A stretch of 64,000 bases of DNA, taken from assembly GCA_030512295.1 (NCBI GenBank), contig JAULSR010000003.1:496001-560000 (forward strand). The letters are read 5' to 3'. This DNA comes from Bombardia bombarda (lineage: Eukaryota; Ascomycota; Sordariomycetes; Sordariales; Lasiosphaeriaceae). The notes below the pieces were generated by a model. That model was given only the letters and a program-made list of their open reading frames with translations, had not been told where the DNA came from and did no database searches. Both the position numbers and the translations under genes were made by a program. Below, one piece after another: positions 23,595 to 33,946 of the stretch (its first letter is position 1; every line of letters starts with the position of its first letter).

Positions 23595-24404
23595 GTACAT
23601 GACTATCAATATTTAAAGGATAGCGAAACTAGATGGGGATAAGTTGTGGTTGTGGTTGTAGCTGTGGTTGTTTTGTAGTAGAGTACTATGCCGAGTGTGG
23701 AAAGCGAGCACTACTTGCTTATTTGAGTGTCAGTGTTGTTGTTTTGGGATATGTATGGTTTGGTGGGAGAGGAGGTAGCATCTTTGACTGGGAGCTAGAC
23801 TAGCATTTGTGGTTGCGCTGGGGTGTTGTACTTTTGTGGCAGATTCGTCGGCATGTGCTGTATTTGATGATATGACAGATATCCTAGAGGTTCGTTTGGT
23901 CCTGACGGGCAATTGTCACTCACATATATGTGTGTTGGTTGTCTGCATTTTATTAATTTGTTTGTATAAACCGGAAGGATTGAAAAAGCCATTTGTTGGC
24001 AGCTAGATTATCGTTTTATCATGCCGTTTAAGATTATGAAGTCGATAATTTATTAGTGCAACGCTGCAAAAGCGGACATCTCTCCCTGGTGATCACTTGC
24101 ACGTTCGCTATCTGGTGTTGTGTTATAATGTAAGTCACGATACACTAGGTACTATTTTAGCTTATTCTATCGCATCTCAATTCGTTTCCTTCAATCCGGA
24201 ATATTGTTTGCTTCAAAATATAGCTCGGCCGCTCGGGATTACAAAAATTACTATTATATAATCTGATGTCACTTCAAGTTTTATCGTCGCATGTTTGCAT
24301 TTGCTAACAAAAATTGCATGTTCAATATCGAGTAAACGCACTGCGTTTGCGCTACATAGGCTGTGAAATAACTAGCCAAAACATCAATAACAACGTCTTC
24401 TGAC

Positions 24405-24488
24405 GGTTGTATAGTGTAGCGGTTATCACACCAGATTCTGAATACCTCCGGTTCTTCTGGTAACCCCGGTTCGATTCCGGGTACGACC
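24405..24488 (+). tRNA. tRNA-Gln, anticodon CUG, with 13-nt intron
   Basis: The acceptor arms GGTTGTA and TACGACC pair over seven bases with one G-U. The anticodon stem is CCAGA/TCTGG (24431-24435 with 24456-24460). The loop opens TTCTGA, putting the anticodon CTG at 24438-24440. The 20 bases between the stem halves exceed a 7-base loop by 13, so an intron of 13 nt sits after position 37 (24442-24454), the standard site for nuclear tRNA introns. The T arm CCCGG TTCGATT CCGGG is perfect and its B box GGTTCGATTCC (24468-24478) is canonical; the A box is TAGTGTAGCGG. A T-run at 24493-24497 would stop RNA polymerase III. The CCA end is not encoded, as in eukaryotes. Mature length is 71 nt before CCA. 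Confidence 0.93.
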
Positions 24489-24498
24489 TTTCTTTTTG
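24489..24498 (+). terminator. RNA polymerase III T-run terminator of tRNA-Gln
   Basis: A T-rich tract with five consecutive T's begins within five bases of the tRNA end, the usual pol III stop signal. Confidence 0.8.
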
Positions 24499-25232
24499 CA
24501 TTTTTTGCGTATGCCATCTTCTAAAAGACGAGTAATTGAAAACAGAAGTTTGCAGCTCGATCATTTTTTTTACATTCACTTTTGGAGACAGATGCGTCAA
24601 CATGGTTATTATCAACTTTGGTATTTCACTTTGTTGGTCGTAGTTGGGGTGAAAGTATGTGGACCCTAACCCTGAATTGTGAAGCAGAGGTGCTTCATGC
24701 GACGACATGACAGCATTGCTTCGTTTCATTGCCCATAAGATATTGCAATATTTGAAGATCATGCCGGTCGGTTTTGAAATAAGTCAGACTTATCAAATAT
24801 CAACATAAATTTATGTACTTGATCATGAAAACATGCCAAAGAATTTGATTAGAACACAAAATGTGCGCACTCATCCCACGACTGCCTCGATGTAAGTAGC
24901 GAGACAACGACAAAGGGAAAGAGATGCGAGTTTCGATCTTCTCTCGCCTTGTATCCTCTCATACACGGAAGTATTATTGGAGGTTATTAGATTGCAAGAG
25001 GATTAGAGAGCTCAAATACCAGCTCTATCATCATGAGTTCGGTCGAGCTGCTGACCAAGAGAAGAATGGTTCCTTCACGGCAGAGGGGGTGAACTGGAGT
25101 GAGCCGGTATCGTAAGATCCCAGGAATATTTAAAGCAACGCTATTAATATGTGTTTCAGTCGGCTTAGCTGACCAGACATGTCGTCGTGTATAATTAATG
25201 TTTGATGACCAATGATCACTTGCTTGTCTGCT

Positions 25233-26412
25233 TCATTTCCCCAGCACCCGTTCAATAGTCGACTTGGGCAAGCAATACACCTCATCAACCGGCTGTAATC
25301 CAGGAAACTCCAGCAGACTCAAACCCGCGAGGCCAAAAACAGTGTGCCAGACGTCGACCATATCGCCCGGCCTGTCCGAGATGCCGCCCTTTTCGGGATC
25401 CTGGCAGCTCAAGATAAACCCGGCGAGCTGGTCCTTGTCGATCCAGTGCGTCTTGCCGACCATGGCCAGGCTGCTGAGGACCCACCAGCTGTAGCAGACG
25501 TCCTCGCGCTTCTCGGGCCGGCCGTTGAGGCCACCGCCGGCGATCTGGCGCTCGCTTAGCCAGCGGCCGAGGCGGTCGGCGTCGATCAGGTCCTTGCGGC
25601 CGGCGATGGCCAGGGTGGCGACGCACGTCATGATCTGGCCCGCGTGGGACTCGGCGCCGGGGCTGACGCCGTAGCCGCCGTCGAAGTTGGCGCAGGCGAC
25701 GACGTGGTCGACCGCCTTGTCGACGTCGACGAGGTCGAGCAGGCCTAGCAGGGAGAGGGCGTTGAAGGCGCCGTAGAGGAAGCGCGTGTCCTCCTCGCCC
25801 CACTCGTCGCCGGCGAAGGTGCCTGTCTGGCGGTTCTGGAGGGCGGCGATGTCTAGATGGGGGGTAAAGAGAATAAAGAGTTAGTAGGTTAGTTTCTTTT
25901 TGGTTTATATGTCATTTTGGGCTTGTTGCGTGTGAGAGGTTGCAATGCGCATGCAACAACAACAACAAGAAGAAGATCTCATGATTGCATGTGACAGCGA
26001 CAATGATAACGACGACGACAGACGCACATTTCCCCACCTGCGCTTTGCCGCCCTTCTTCCCCCGCGTCTCGAGCTCGTCAAAGGCATCGACCAGGGCCAG
26101 AATCTGCACGGCGCTGACGGTCGACAGCATGTGGGCGTCGTGGCCGGGGGCGGCGCCAAAGCCGCCGCTGTCGTGCTGGCACGAGAGCACAAAGTCGATG
26201 GTCTCGGCGCGCGGGAGGGCCTGCGGGTGGCCTAGCAAGTGCAGGCTCGTCAGGCCCCAGTACAGCCCGTTGAGCCGCAGGTGCTCGGTGAGCCAGTAGT
26301 CGTAGTCGTCCTTGCGCGCATCCAGGCTCTGTATGTACTTGACGTGGGCGGTGGTGGCGAGCTGGAGCTGGAGCTCCGAGGGGAGCTTTTTGAAGCCGTC
26401 CTCGCCGGCCAT
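25233..26412 (-). CDS. bet2: Rab geranylgeranyltransferase (type II) beta subunit, Bet2
   Basis: Two exons (26412-26028 and 25852-25233) give 334 residues. The 175 bp intron (GTGCGT...CTAG) is the longest here; its donor is fixed because only that join gives the family's VGKYIAALQ. The protein is the catalytic beta subunit of GGTase II, which with Bet4 and the escort protein Mrs6 attaches two geranylgeranyl groups to Rab C-termini. It shows repeated prenyltransferase (QW-type) units with the Gly-Gly-Phe/Tyr turns: SCQHDSGGFG, CANFDGGYG, QIAGGGLNGR and SCQDPEKGGISDR. The three zinc ligands are present with the spacing of rat RabGGTB: Asp246 and Cys248 in REDVCYSWW and His298 in VDVWHTVFG. The long intron has CAACAA and GACGAC repeats but no feature I can name. 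Confidence 0.96.
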
Positions 26413-29400
26413 AATTTCCCCGACCGATTCTTGATTGGGACGATTGTTTGATGGTTTTTTTTAAAATTTGTTTATGCGCTATGTTTTATGCTTTTCTTCG
26501 GCAACTCCGAAATAAAGGGAAGGAACGTACCTGCCTCGCCTGCCAATTAATGACGTGATGACGGAGTGAGGTCGGGATGCCTACCAAGGTGCGGATCTTA
26601 CATAATCAGCACTGTGTAACCGTTGAAGCCCCCTGGCAGGCACCGACTAAAATATAAAATGCCCAAATAACGCTGCCAAGGCCAGTTTTTGACCGTTCCG
26701 ATCAGATCCAAAAATGCCATTGACTCCAAGTTTTGCAAGCCACATCGGTTTCAACTCACCCGTTTATGGCTTCTGATGGATAGCATTGCAGATAGCTCTC
26801 ATGTTATTGTTCAATACCTAGGAACCTTGTCGGACTTGAAGATATCCCGTACACAAGTCTACTTTCTGGCCTGGCCACGCCAGATGGTCGGTCTCTTTCT
26901 TTGTCTTTGGACCAAGTGGACATCTGAAAGTTCCAAGCTGACGCTCACCTGCCGTTTCCCTTCCAAACAATGCGACACTGATGAGAAAGCGACACGTTAT
27001 GCGAAACACATCAGCGTACTGGAAGGGCGTCCAGGTAAGCTTACTGGGCAAATCAGGTGCGACGTTCTCATAAGACCTAGGTGATTGCCGGGTCCAGCGA
27101 ACCCATCACAGGGCTCATCTTTTGTTTAACTCGTGGCGCTATTTGTATGCGCATGCAATGCAGACAGGCATATATATTGGAATATTATGCGTGATGGGTA
27201 TCTCGATGGAAGGCAACTTTAACCAGTACACCTATTGATGGGAACTGAAGTGACAACCTGCTTTATCTCGGTGCTTCAGTTGCACTGCATTTACCTATCT
27301 ATGCAGTACTTACGAAACAGGCCCGTTTGTGAAAGAGGTGTATGGCATGGCTTGCTGGCTGCGAATTGCCGATTTTAATGGGTGGTGCCAAGACCCGAAC
27401 GTGGTGTCAGATCCGCAAGAGCAAGATGTTTTGCATCGCGGGGATCGACTCAGGGAAGACGGACGGGGCGAAACATACAGCACAATCCTTGCGGCGGGTC
27501 ACAATTGCGCAATAATAGTTTCAGACAAGAATGTGAGTTTGGCTGGTTTTGTCCAGACGAAGCTCTGGAGCGTCCAAATGTTGCACGGAACTCATGTGTA
27601 AATTCAACTCTCGTGATGTCTAACCGGAAGGATCTCGGACTGGAAGGCTTTGAAGTGTAAGTCGAATGTGGACGACCTGTCAACAGCAGCCGGGCGTCAT
27701 CCACTTTGAGCTCCGGTTTCACTCATCAGGTACCAAAATAGGTTGGGCCCTAAACGTGTTGATTCGTTCGGCCTTATCGTGTGGCAGTTGACACACCCGT
27801 GCCTCATGCTCCATGCCCATCTCATTGCCATCATCGCACGAACTTGAGGCCGGGCCTGTCAGGGTGGGAAACAATCCGTTTTGATAAACGTGCGAATGTC
27901 TTGGTGGCCAAGAAACAGTGCCGAGTTTCAGATTTGGTCAGTGTTCCTGGGGCTAAACTTGTTTTGGGCTAGCCTTCCTAACTGGACCCCTCCCCCTCTT
28001 CTTCATTAGATAGACACGGAATCAAAGAAACGACATGAATTGAATTCGAAGATTCCCTGCCTGGGGTGTGTGCGGACACACACTATAGTCTTTCTTGGCT
28101 CCGACTGGCGTTGACGCCAGCATGCCCCGAGAAGCTGCAGATGGCTTGGGCCTTTTCATGCCATCAGGGTATCTGTGGGTTTCCCGCTGGTTTGTAAAGT
28201 ACGTACCCACGCATTATCGAGGCATGTCCCTTACCTAAACAGAAAAAAGGCTGTTCAAGATGGTGTATACCAAAGTACCGCGTGACCACATGCTCTACAG
28301 CGCACTCACTGTCACTGCACTCGACTGGGGTCCCGAACAAAGAGGGGCGACGATGCGTGTCCCAGATGTCTTGGGTGCCAGTTGGAGGAATGATAAGGAC
28401 GGGTGGCTGACGATTCGAGATGTGAATGGCGCCCGGCCGATCAAAGACAAAGCCCCTTACTTCGCAGCACCGAGTAGTGACTCCAGTGGTGAGCACGCGC
28501 CGTGTCGAGGAGCTCCCCTCGGAAAGGCGTTATTTCTCGTTGTTGCATTCATTGCCCGCCGGCGGTTGCCCGGTGGGCCTATTCGACCGCTTAGTTGTTC
28601 CACATCTGCAAGCCTACCTCAAATCGGCTTGCCTCCCTTTGATTCCCTTTTCACTATCGACCTCCATTGTGTAGGTAGGTAGGTAGTAATTGCGACCACG
28701 ATAGTGTGGTTTGAAGAGCCATCAGAGGTACCTGGCCTTCCCGCGCGCTAGCCGTGACACTGGACACCTGTCTACCTCTTCCCTTGGTACCGACGCATTG
28801 CTGGGCATTCATATTTGTCGGCACTGACGATCAGAAGAAGGCTTCCCCTTCCCTTCCATCCAGTGTGTTCCGCGTCCCGAACCACAATTCAGATACCTAC
28901 CTATACTTCGTACAGAAATCCAGACGGCACTCATAGACGAGACCAATAACGCGGCGTTTAAACTAGACAGACCGCCCCTGATGACACATTCCTGCACGCC
29001 CGCTAGTGCTTGACAGTCGGTTTCAGAAATCTGTTCTGGAACTTTGGGAACAGAGTTGAGCCGCTGGGCCGCTGGGCCTCTACAGCCTGGGGATAGCCTG
29101 GTGACTGCTGCGGATACCGCTAGAACACGGCGGCAGGCACACATGCACGCTAGCACACAGGCACAGGCACAGGCACAGGCACAGCAGTAAGGTAAGTTTG
29201 ATGAATCGAGCGTGCCGTCGGCTATCGAGCATCAGAGGCTGTATCTCTGATCTCATCCCTCGACATCAAGTCTGCAGGGACAAGATCCCAAACCGGCGCG
29301 CACCACCCCCTTCATTGGCCAACCGGCAGCCTAACTGTTTGGTCCTCGCTAGAAACCTGCAGAGGGGCCTGAAAAAACGGACACACCCCTCCTCTCAGAT

Positions 29401-30061
29401 CGCGGCGTTACGACCGAAACCCCCATCGAACCCAAGCCAAGGAACCTACACTACACCTTCGTGCACGAACCCTTTTGCTTTGAGCTCTCGGTGCAAACTC
29501 GCGAAACTGGAATCGAATTCCATCCCAAGAGGGGATCTGAATCTGGGAATTCAGGGTCGTATTCCAGGCTTTGTGCAGGCCGAGCAGGTGCCCACTCACT
29601 CAGCTTGCCTTTGCCTTGCCCGGGTTGGAGCATCCACTGTGCAGCACTGCCCTGTGCAGCGTGGCCCGTTAGCCATTAGACTTAGGTTACGAACCGGGCA
29701 TCCCTGTCTCCCCCGTCCAGTCTCCATCACCTCCCTCTCTCTTCACCCTCCGTTGCTCGTGGATTCACTGGACGCGCACTCCAAACTTTTCGTGCTCCGT
29801 GCTTCTTGGGTGGTTGCCCATCTGTCGCAGACCACAATCTGCCTATTTTCCCTGCCTGCAGGCTCCGACGCTGTGAATCCAAGCAGAGAGGCCCGTTGTT
29901 TGGCCCCTAGCCTTTCTGCGACAAAAAAAGGTGCGAATCGGGCGAGAGAAAGGCACCGCTATATCCAAAGCCCGCCATTGCCTCCCTAGCTGTGCCCTGG
30001 AACCACGACCGGCGCTGCCGGGCTACCTGCACCTCTACTGCTGCACCTGGCACGGGCAGAG
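26413..30061. other. Long intergenic region upstream of bet2 and the RhoGAP gene
   Basis: This 3.6 kb region is flanked by divergent genes. From about 28600 it becomes pyrimidine-rich with GGTA repeats (28674-28686) and a GCACAG hexamer tandem (29161-29184), and it probably carries the promoter and long 5' leader of the RhoGAP gene. The 263-codon open frame at 29198-29989 ends before the RhoGAP start and has the skewed composition of a C-rich leader, so I do not call it a gene. Confidence 0.4.
29161..29184. repeat. (GCACAG)4 tandem repeat
   Basis: Four perfect hexamer copies follow a partial one, in the presumed 5' leader or promoter of the RhoGAP gene. Confidence 0.85.
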
Positions 30062-32321
30062 ATGGGGCGTAAAGCTGCACCGCAGCCGCTCACCCTCGCG
30101 CTGGCCAATTCCGTGCGCCCTGTCGTCGAGAATCCTCGTGTTGGTGAAACTGTGCCAAATCCTACGTCGCCAGATCCAAAGTCGCCTCGATCCCCACGCT
30201 CTCCTTTCCGCGCCGGCCAAAACAAGCCAGAAAACGGAGTGCAGCCGCTGCAGCTTACCGAAGTCTTGCAGCAACAGCAACAGCACCCACCGCCGCAACA
30301 ACAGGGGCCGCCGCCGCCGCAACAACAGGGGCACCGCCCAGAAGGACCCCTCGACGACGCCCGCTTCCAGCTATTGACCTCGCCCGTACAACAACAATTC
30401 GACCACCAACGACAACAACGTGAACCACCCGCTGCCCAACAGAACCAGGGCCACCGACACCAACGGAACGACGAGGAGAAGGTCTCCAAGTCGGGCTTCC
30501 TATTCCACTTCGGAAAGTCGTCCAGGCCGGCGGATCGGCCGAGCACCAACCCCTACACAGCAACTAGGAGTGAAACTATGTCAAGGGACACTGATCGTCC
30601 GGCCCTCTCTTCGAAACATTCAAGTGAGTAAATGTTTTCCCAAATTGTCTCCCTCCCCTTCCCTCGGGTCTGGTCCGTTTCAATGATGCGCTAATGCCCG
30701 TTGCCTACACGCAGACTCCTCCTATCAAGATCATTCCGCTCGCAAACCACTTTTGGCATTGCCATCCAGGTCCGATTTATCGTTAGCCTCTTCCACTGAG
30801 AACGACAACGCAGGTACTTCGAAGAAGGGCAAACCCAAACCTTTTGCACTCTTGGGTCGCACGAGGTCGATCAAAGACAAGGACGGCAAGGACAGGGACA
30901 ACACAAGCCCCAAGGACTCCGCTACTGCGCCGGCGCCTGCGCCTGCTCCGGTGAGACCTATCGAGCCCGAGAGAGCGTACGCGGCAGCACCCCCACCGCT
31001 CAAGACCGCTCCCATTCACGCACACGATCGATCATTTCGAGACATGATGTCCTCTGCAGTTAGGAACCACTCGGCGGAGCGCTCGCAGGTCAGAGACGTC
31101 TCGGGAAGCAGGGCAAGGGACTACGATATACAGAGCAGGGGGACACCTCCTTCATTCAAGGATACCGGCGGCCCCAGTTTCTTCAGCGGGTTAAAGAACA
31201 GCAAGGCAGCCGGCATTCTCAGCAAGGGATTCTTTGGCGGGGGTCCAAGCCGGGAGAACGCAGCGAATAGGGAGCTGGTGATAGACGATGAGCATTACGT
31301 TCTCAAGGTTATCAATCTGCCGCTGGTCGAACAAACACGACGAACTCGGATATCAAAGAGACTGGAGGAGTCGCGGGATAAGACCGAGTTCTGGATGCCC
31401 GCTTTCCCATGGAGAGCCATTGACTACCTTAATTATAAGGGTAGCGAGGTAGAAGGCTTATATCGGATACCGGGAAGTGGGCCGCAAATCAAGAAATGGC
31501 AGAGGAAGTTTGACGAAGGTTCGTTATTGAGTTAATTCTGCTGGTTATAGTGCTTGTGGGTGCTAACAATTGCGACAGACGGCGACGTAGATCTTTTCGA
31601 GCAGACAGATCTATACGACATCAACATTATTGGCTCGATGCTCAAAGCCTGGCTGCGCGAGCTTCCCGATGAGCTATTCCCAAAAGCATCCCAGGACAGG
31701 ATTGCCAGGGAATGCGCCGGCGCAGACAGTGTGCCACAGCTACTTATAGACGAGCTGTCAAACCTTTCGCCATTTAACTACTATCTGCTCTTCGCCATCA
31801 CGTGTCACCTAAGTCTCTTGCTCGCACACTCCGATAAGAACAAGATGGATTTCAGGAACCTGTGCATCTGCTTCCAGCCATGCATGAAGATCGACGCATT
31901 CTGCTTCAAATTTCTGGTATGTGACTGGCGGGACTGCTGGAAGGGGTGCAAGAGCGAGGCCAGATATATAGAGGAGGAGTATGCCGTGTTTGACCAGCCG
32001 CCTCCCAAGGTCAGCGAGCAGCAGCAAAAGCAGCAGCAACGGAGCGCTAGCAACACCGCAAATGAGGGTTCGTACGAGGAGAGGAACCTGTCGTCCTCAG
32101 ACAGCAGCGGCAAGCACTCGAACCGCAGCGCAAGCGAGCAGAGCAAGGGGCGGCTGAGAAAAAAGGCTGTTCCGGAGAGCGCAAGCGCCAATGTTGAGAC
32201 AACGTCGACAATCTCGTCAAATATCACCCCCAGTAGCGAACGGGAAACAACACCACCCAGGAGGTCCGGAGAACTGCGCCCGTTGTCGCCTATTAAGCCA
32301 TTATCGCCGCTGGGCTTTTAG
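30062..32321 (+). CDS. Rho GTPase-activating protein (RhoGAP domain)
   Basis: Three exons (30062-30623, 30715-31518, 31579-32321) give 702 residues. Introns are 91 bp (GTGAGT...GCAG) and 60 bp (an unusual GTTCGT donor, ACAG acceptor). The first about 385 residues are low-complexity: Pro/Gln runs near 88-110 and many Ser/Arg/Lys, likely disordered. The RhoGAP domain spans about 410-590. It contains the arginine finger in EGLYRIPGSG (Arg about 438), the KAWLRELPDELFP segment and LSPFNYYLL. Where most RhoGAPs have a Pro-Asn (GPNL), this one has NLCICFQPCMK, so the transition-state-stabilising Asn seems replaced by Cys; the arginine finger suggests it may still act. The C-terminal 120 residues are again Ser/Gln-rich. 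It would switch off a Rho or Cdc42 family GTPase; which one, I cannot say. Confidence 0.88.
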
Positions 32322-33082
32322 GACCTTTCTGTTTGTGTTTCCTCTTCGCATACCAGGCTTAGCTTGCTTGGCATACAGCCCATCCTACCCCCTACCTCCC
32401 CTTTTTATAATCACGATAATCATCCGAGGCGTCACGTCGTTATGTACATGAGGGCACCGCCTATCCATCTTCTTATCCTGACGACCGCTAACGCCGTGCA
32501 CGACTTTCACTTTTCAGTTTGCTTTTCACTTTCGTTTGTTTGGTTGCTGAAGATAGAGGCCGATTACCTACCTACCTACGTTATCCTGAAATCCTCCGCC
32601 GACCTGGCTTACCTTACCTACCAATCGATTGATCAATGAATACCGTTTTTAGTTGCACAAAATCGGGATTTGATAATCGTTCTACTACTTTGTTATTTTC
32701 CTTATCTTAATTCCTTTCTAAATTCTAATTGATTGTCTTCTGAGGAGGCGGCAGCAGCAGCATCGCACATGATTTTCTATTTTGTTTGGAATACCCCAAA
32801 TCAACGGCTTCTGGAGCTTATCCTTTCTGCTTATTTCATCATTCTTTCCTTTTCTTAGGCCACACCACGGCATACGGCATGGGCGATGGATGGGATGGGC
32901 GGATTGGTACACTTTCCGGAGGGGGTTGGTGGTGATGGAAGGCTGGCTGGAGTTCGGCTAACAAGACGACGGTTCTTCTTTTCTTCTTTGTTTTTTTATA
33001 CGCATCTATTACTCTAATTCTTTGCCCTACCCTCTGCCCATCTACCTATCTTACTTTACCTTTGGGTTAATATATACTACTG

Positions 33083-33084
<2 letters not shown>

Positions 33085-33134
<50 letters not shown>
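33085..33134. repeat. (ACT)n trinucleotide microsatellite, about 50 bp
   Basis: Nearly 17 uninterrupted ACT units lie between two short imperfect units. Its reverse frame encodes only a serine run, so it is not coding. Confidence 0.95.
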
Positions 33135-33397
33135 CACTGCCACCATTGGTTGGTCGGTCGCTTCGATAATCCACACAGATGGGGACTTTACATAGAGAGT
33201 TGGGATATCTGACTGCCGCTTGCTTGGGGAGATTGCTGTTGCATTTATTTTGATTTATTGAGATTATGCCAGGTGGTATGAAGGGAGGCATGAGTGGAAA
33301 GGGAGTGGGATGGGGGGAGGGAGAGCAGGATAGGAGTGGAAGGGGGAGGGCGGAGCAGAGCAGAGCGAAGCGAATAAGCAAGCTTTCAAGGGGTGAA

Positions 33398-33441
33398 ACA
33401 GCACAGCACAGCACAGCACAGCACAGCACAGTACAGCACAG
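33398..33441. repeat. ACAGC pentanucleotide tandem repeat
   Basis: About eight copies of the pentamer ACAGC, one with a G-to-T change near the end. Confidence 0.9.
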
Positions 33442-33545
33442 GAGAAGATAAAATAAGTGGATAGGAAAGGTGGTTAATTCGGGGCTTTACACGGCTTCCT
33501 CATTACCTCGCTTTCCCTTATTCATTCGCCTATCTGATTCATGAG

Positions 33546-33589
33546 AAGGGAGGGAGAGAATCATGAAAAGGGAGGGAGAGAATCATGAA
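33546..33589. repeat. 22-bp tandem duplication
   Basis: Two identical 22 bp copies (33546-33567 and 33568-33589) of a purine-rich unit beginning AAGGGAGGGAGAG. Confidence 0.9.
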
Positions 33590-33946
33590 AGGGGCATCAG
33601 TTGAGTTGGAGCGGGGACAAAAAGGGAGTGTCAGGGGGAGGAAGAGGAAGAGAATGAGGATTGAGGAAACGAAGATACACAGAGACACAGACCTAGCACC
33701 CAAGGTTTGGGGGATTGTACAGTAACAAAAAGAAGAGAGAATTGCGCTCGCAAGCTCGCATGCGTGCCTTGGATGGCATGCTCTGGAGCCATATACACAA
33801 TAAAGGGGCTGATTGATGATGAAATACTTGGGTGAGATACTGCGTATGTGATCTAGAGATTCAAGAAGCCAGCCGAATGGCACAAATATTATTCGTCTCC
33901 AAGAATCAGTCAGCGATACCGCCCAATGTCTCCTAGGAACTCGAGA

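Larger units (their letters stand above)
23595..25232. other. Intergenic region containing a tRNA gene
   Basis: Apart from tRNA-Gln at 24405-24488, this 1.6 kb stretch is AT-rich and gene-free. It separates the convergent vsb1-type and bet2 genes, so both 3' UTRs lie in it. Confidence 0.45.
32322..33946. other. Convergent, repeat-rich region between the RhoGAP gene and mps1
   Basis: No gene is visible. The region holds TACC repeats near 32566-32620, a 50 bp ACT microsatellite, an ACAGC pentamer tandem and a 22 bp tandem duplication, each listed separately. Confidence 0.5.

Noticed and set aside
29198..29989. 263-codon open frame upstream of the RhoGAP gene
   Set aside because: It has the Pro/Ser/Arg-rich look of a C-rich leader, no family motif, and stops before the RhoGAP start in the same frame.
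33085..33441. Regular short repeats that could suggest a repeat array
   Set aside because: They are uninterrupted microsatellites without spacers, so not CRISPR-like, and the genome is eukaryotic.
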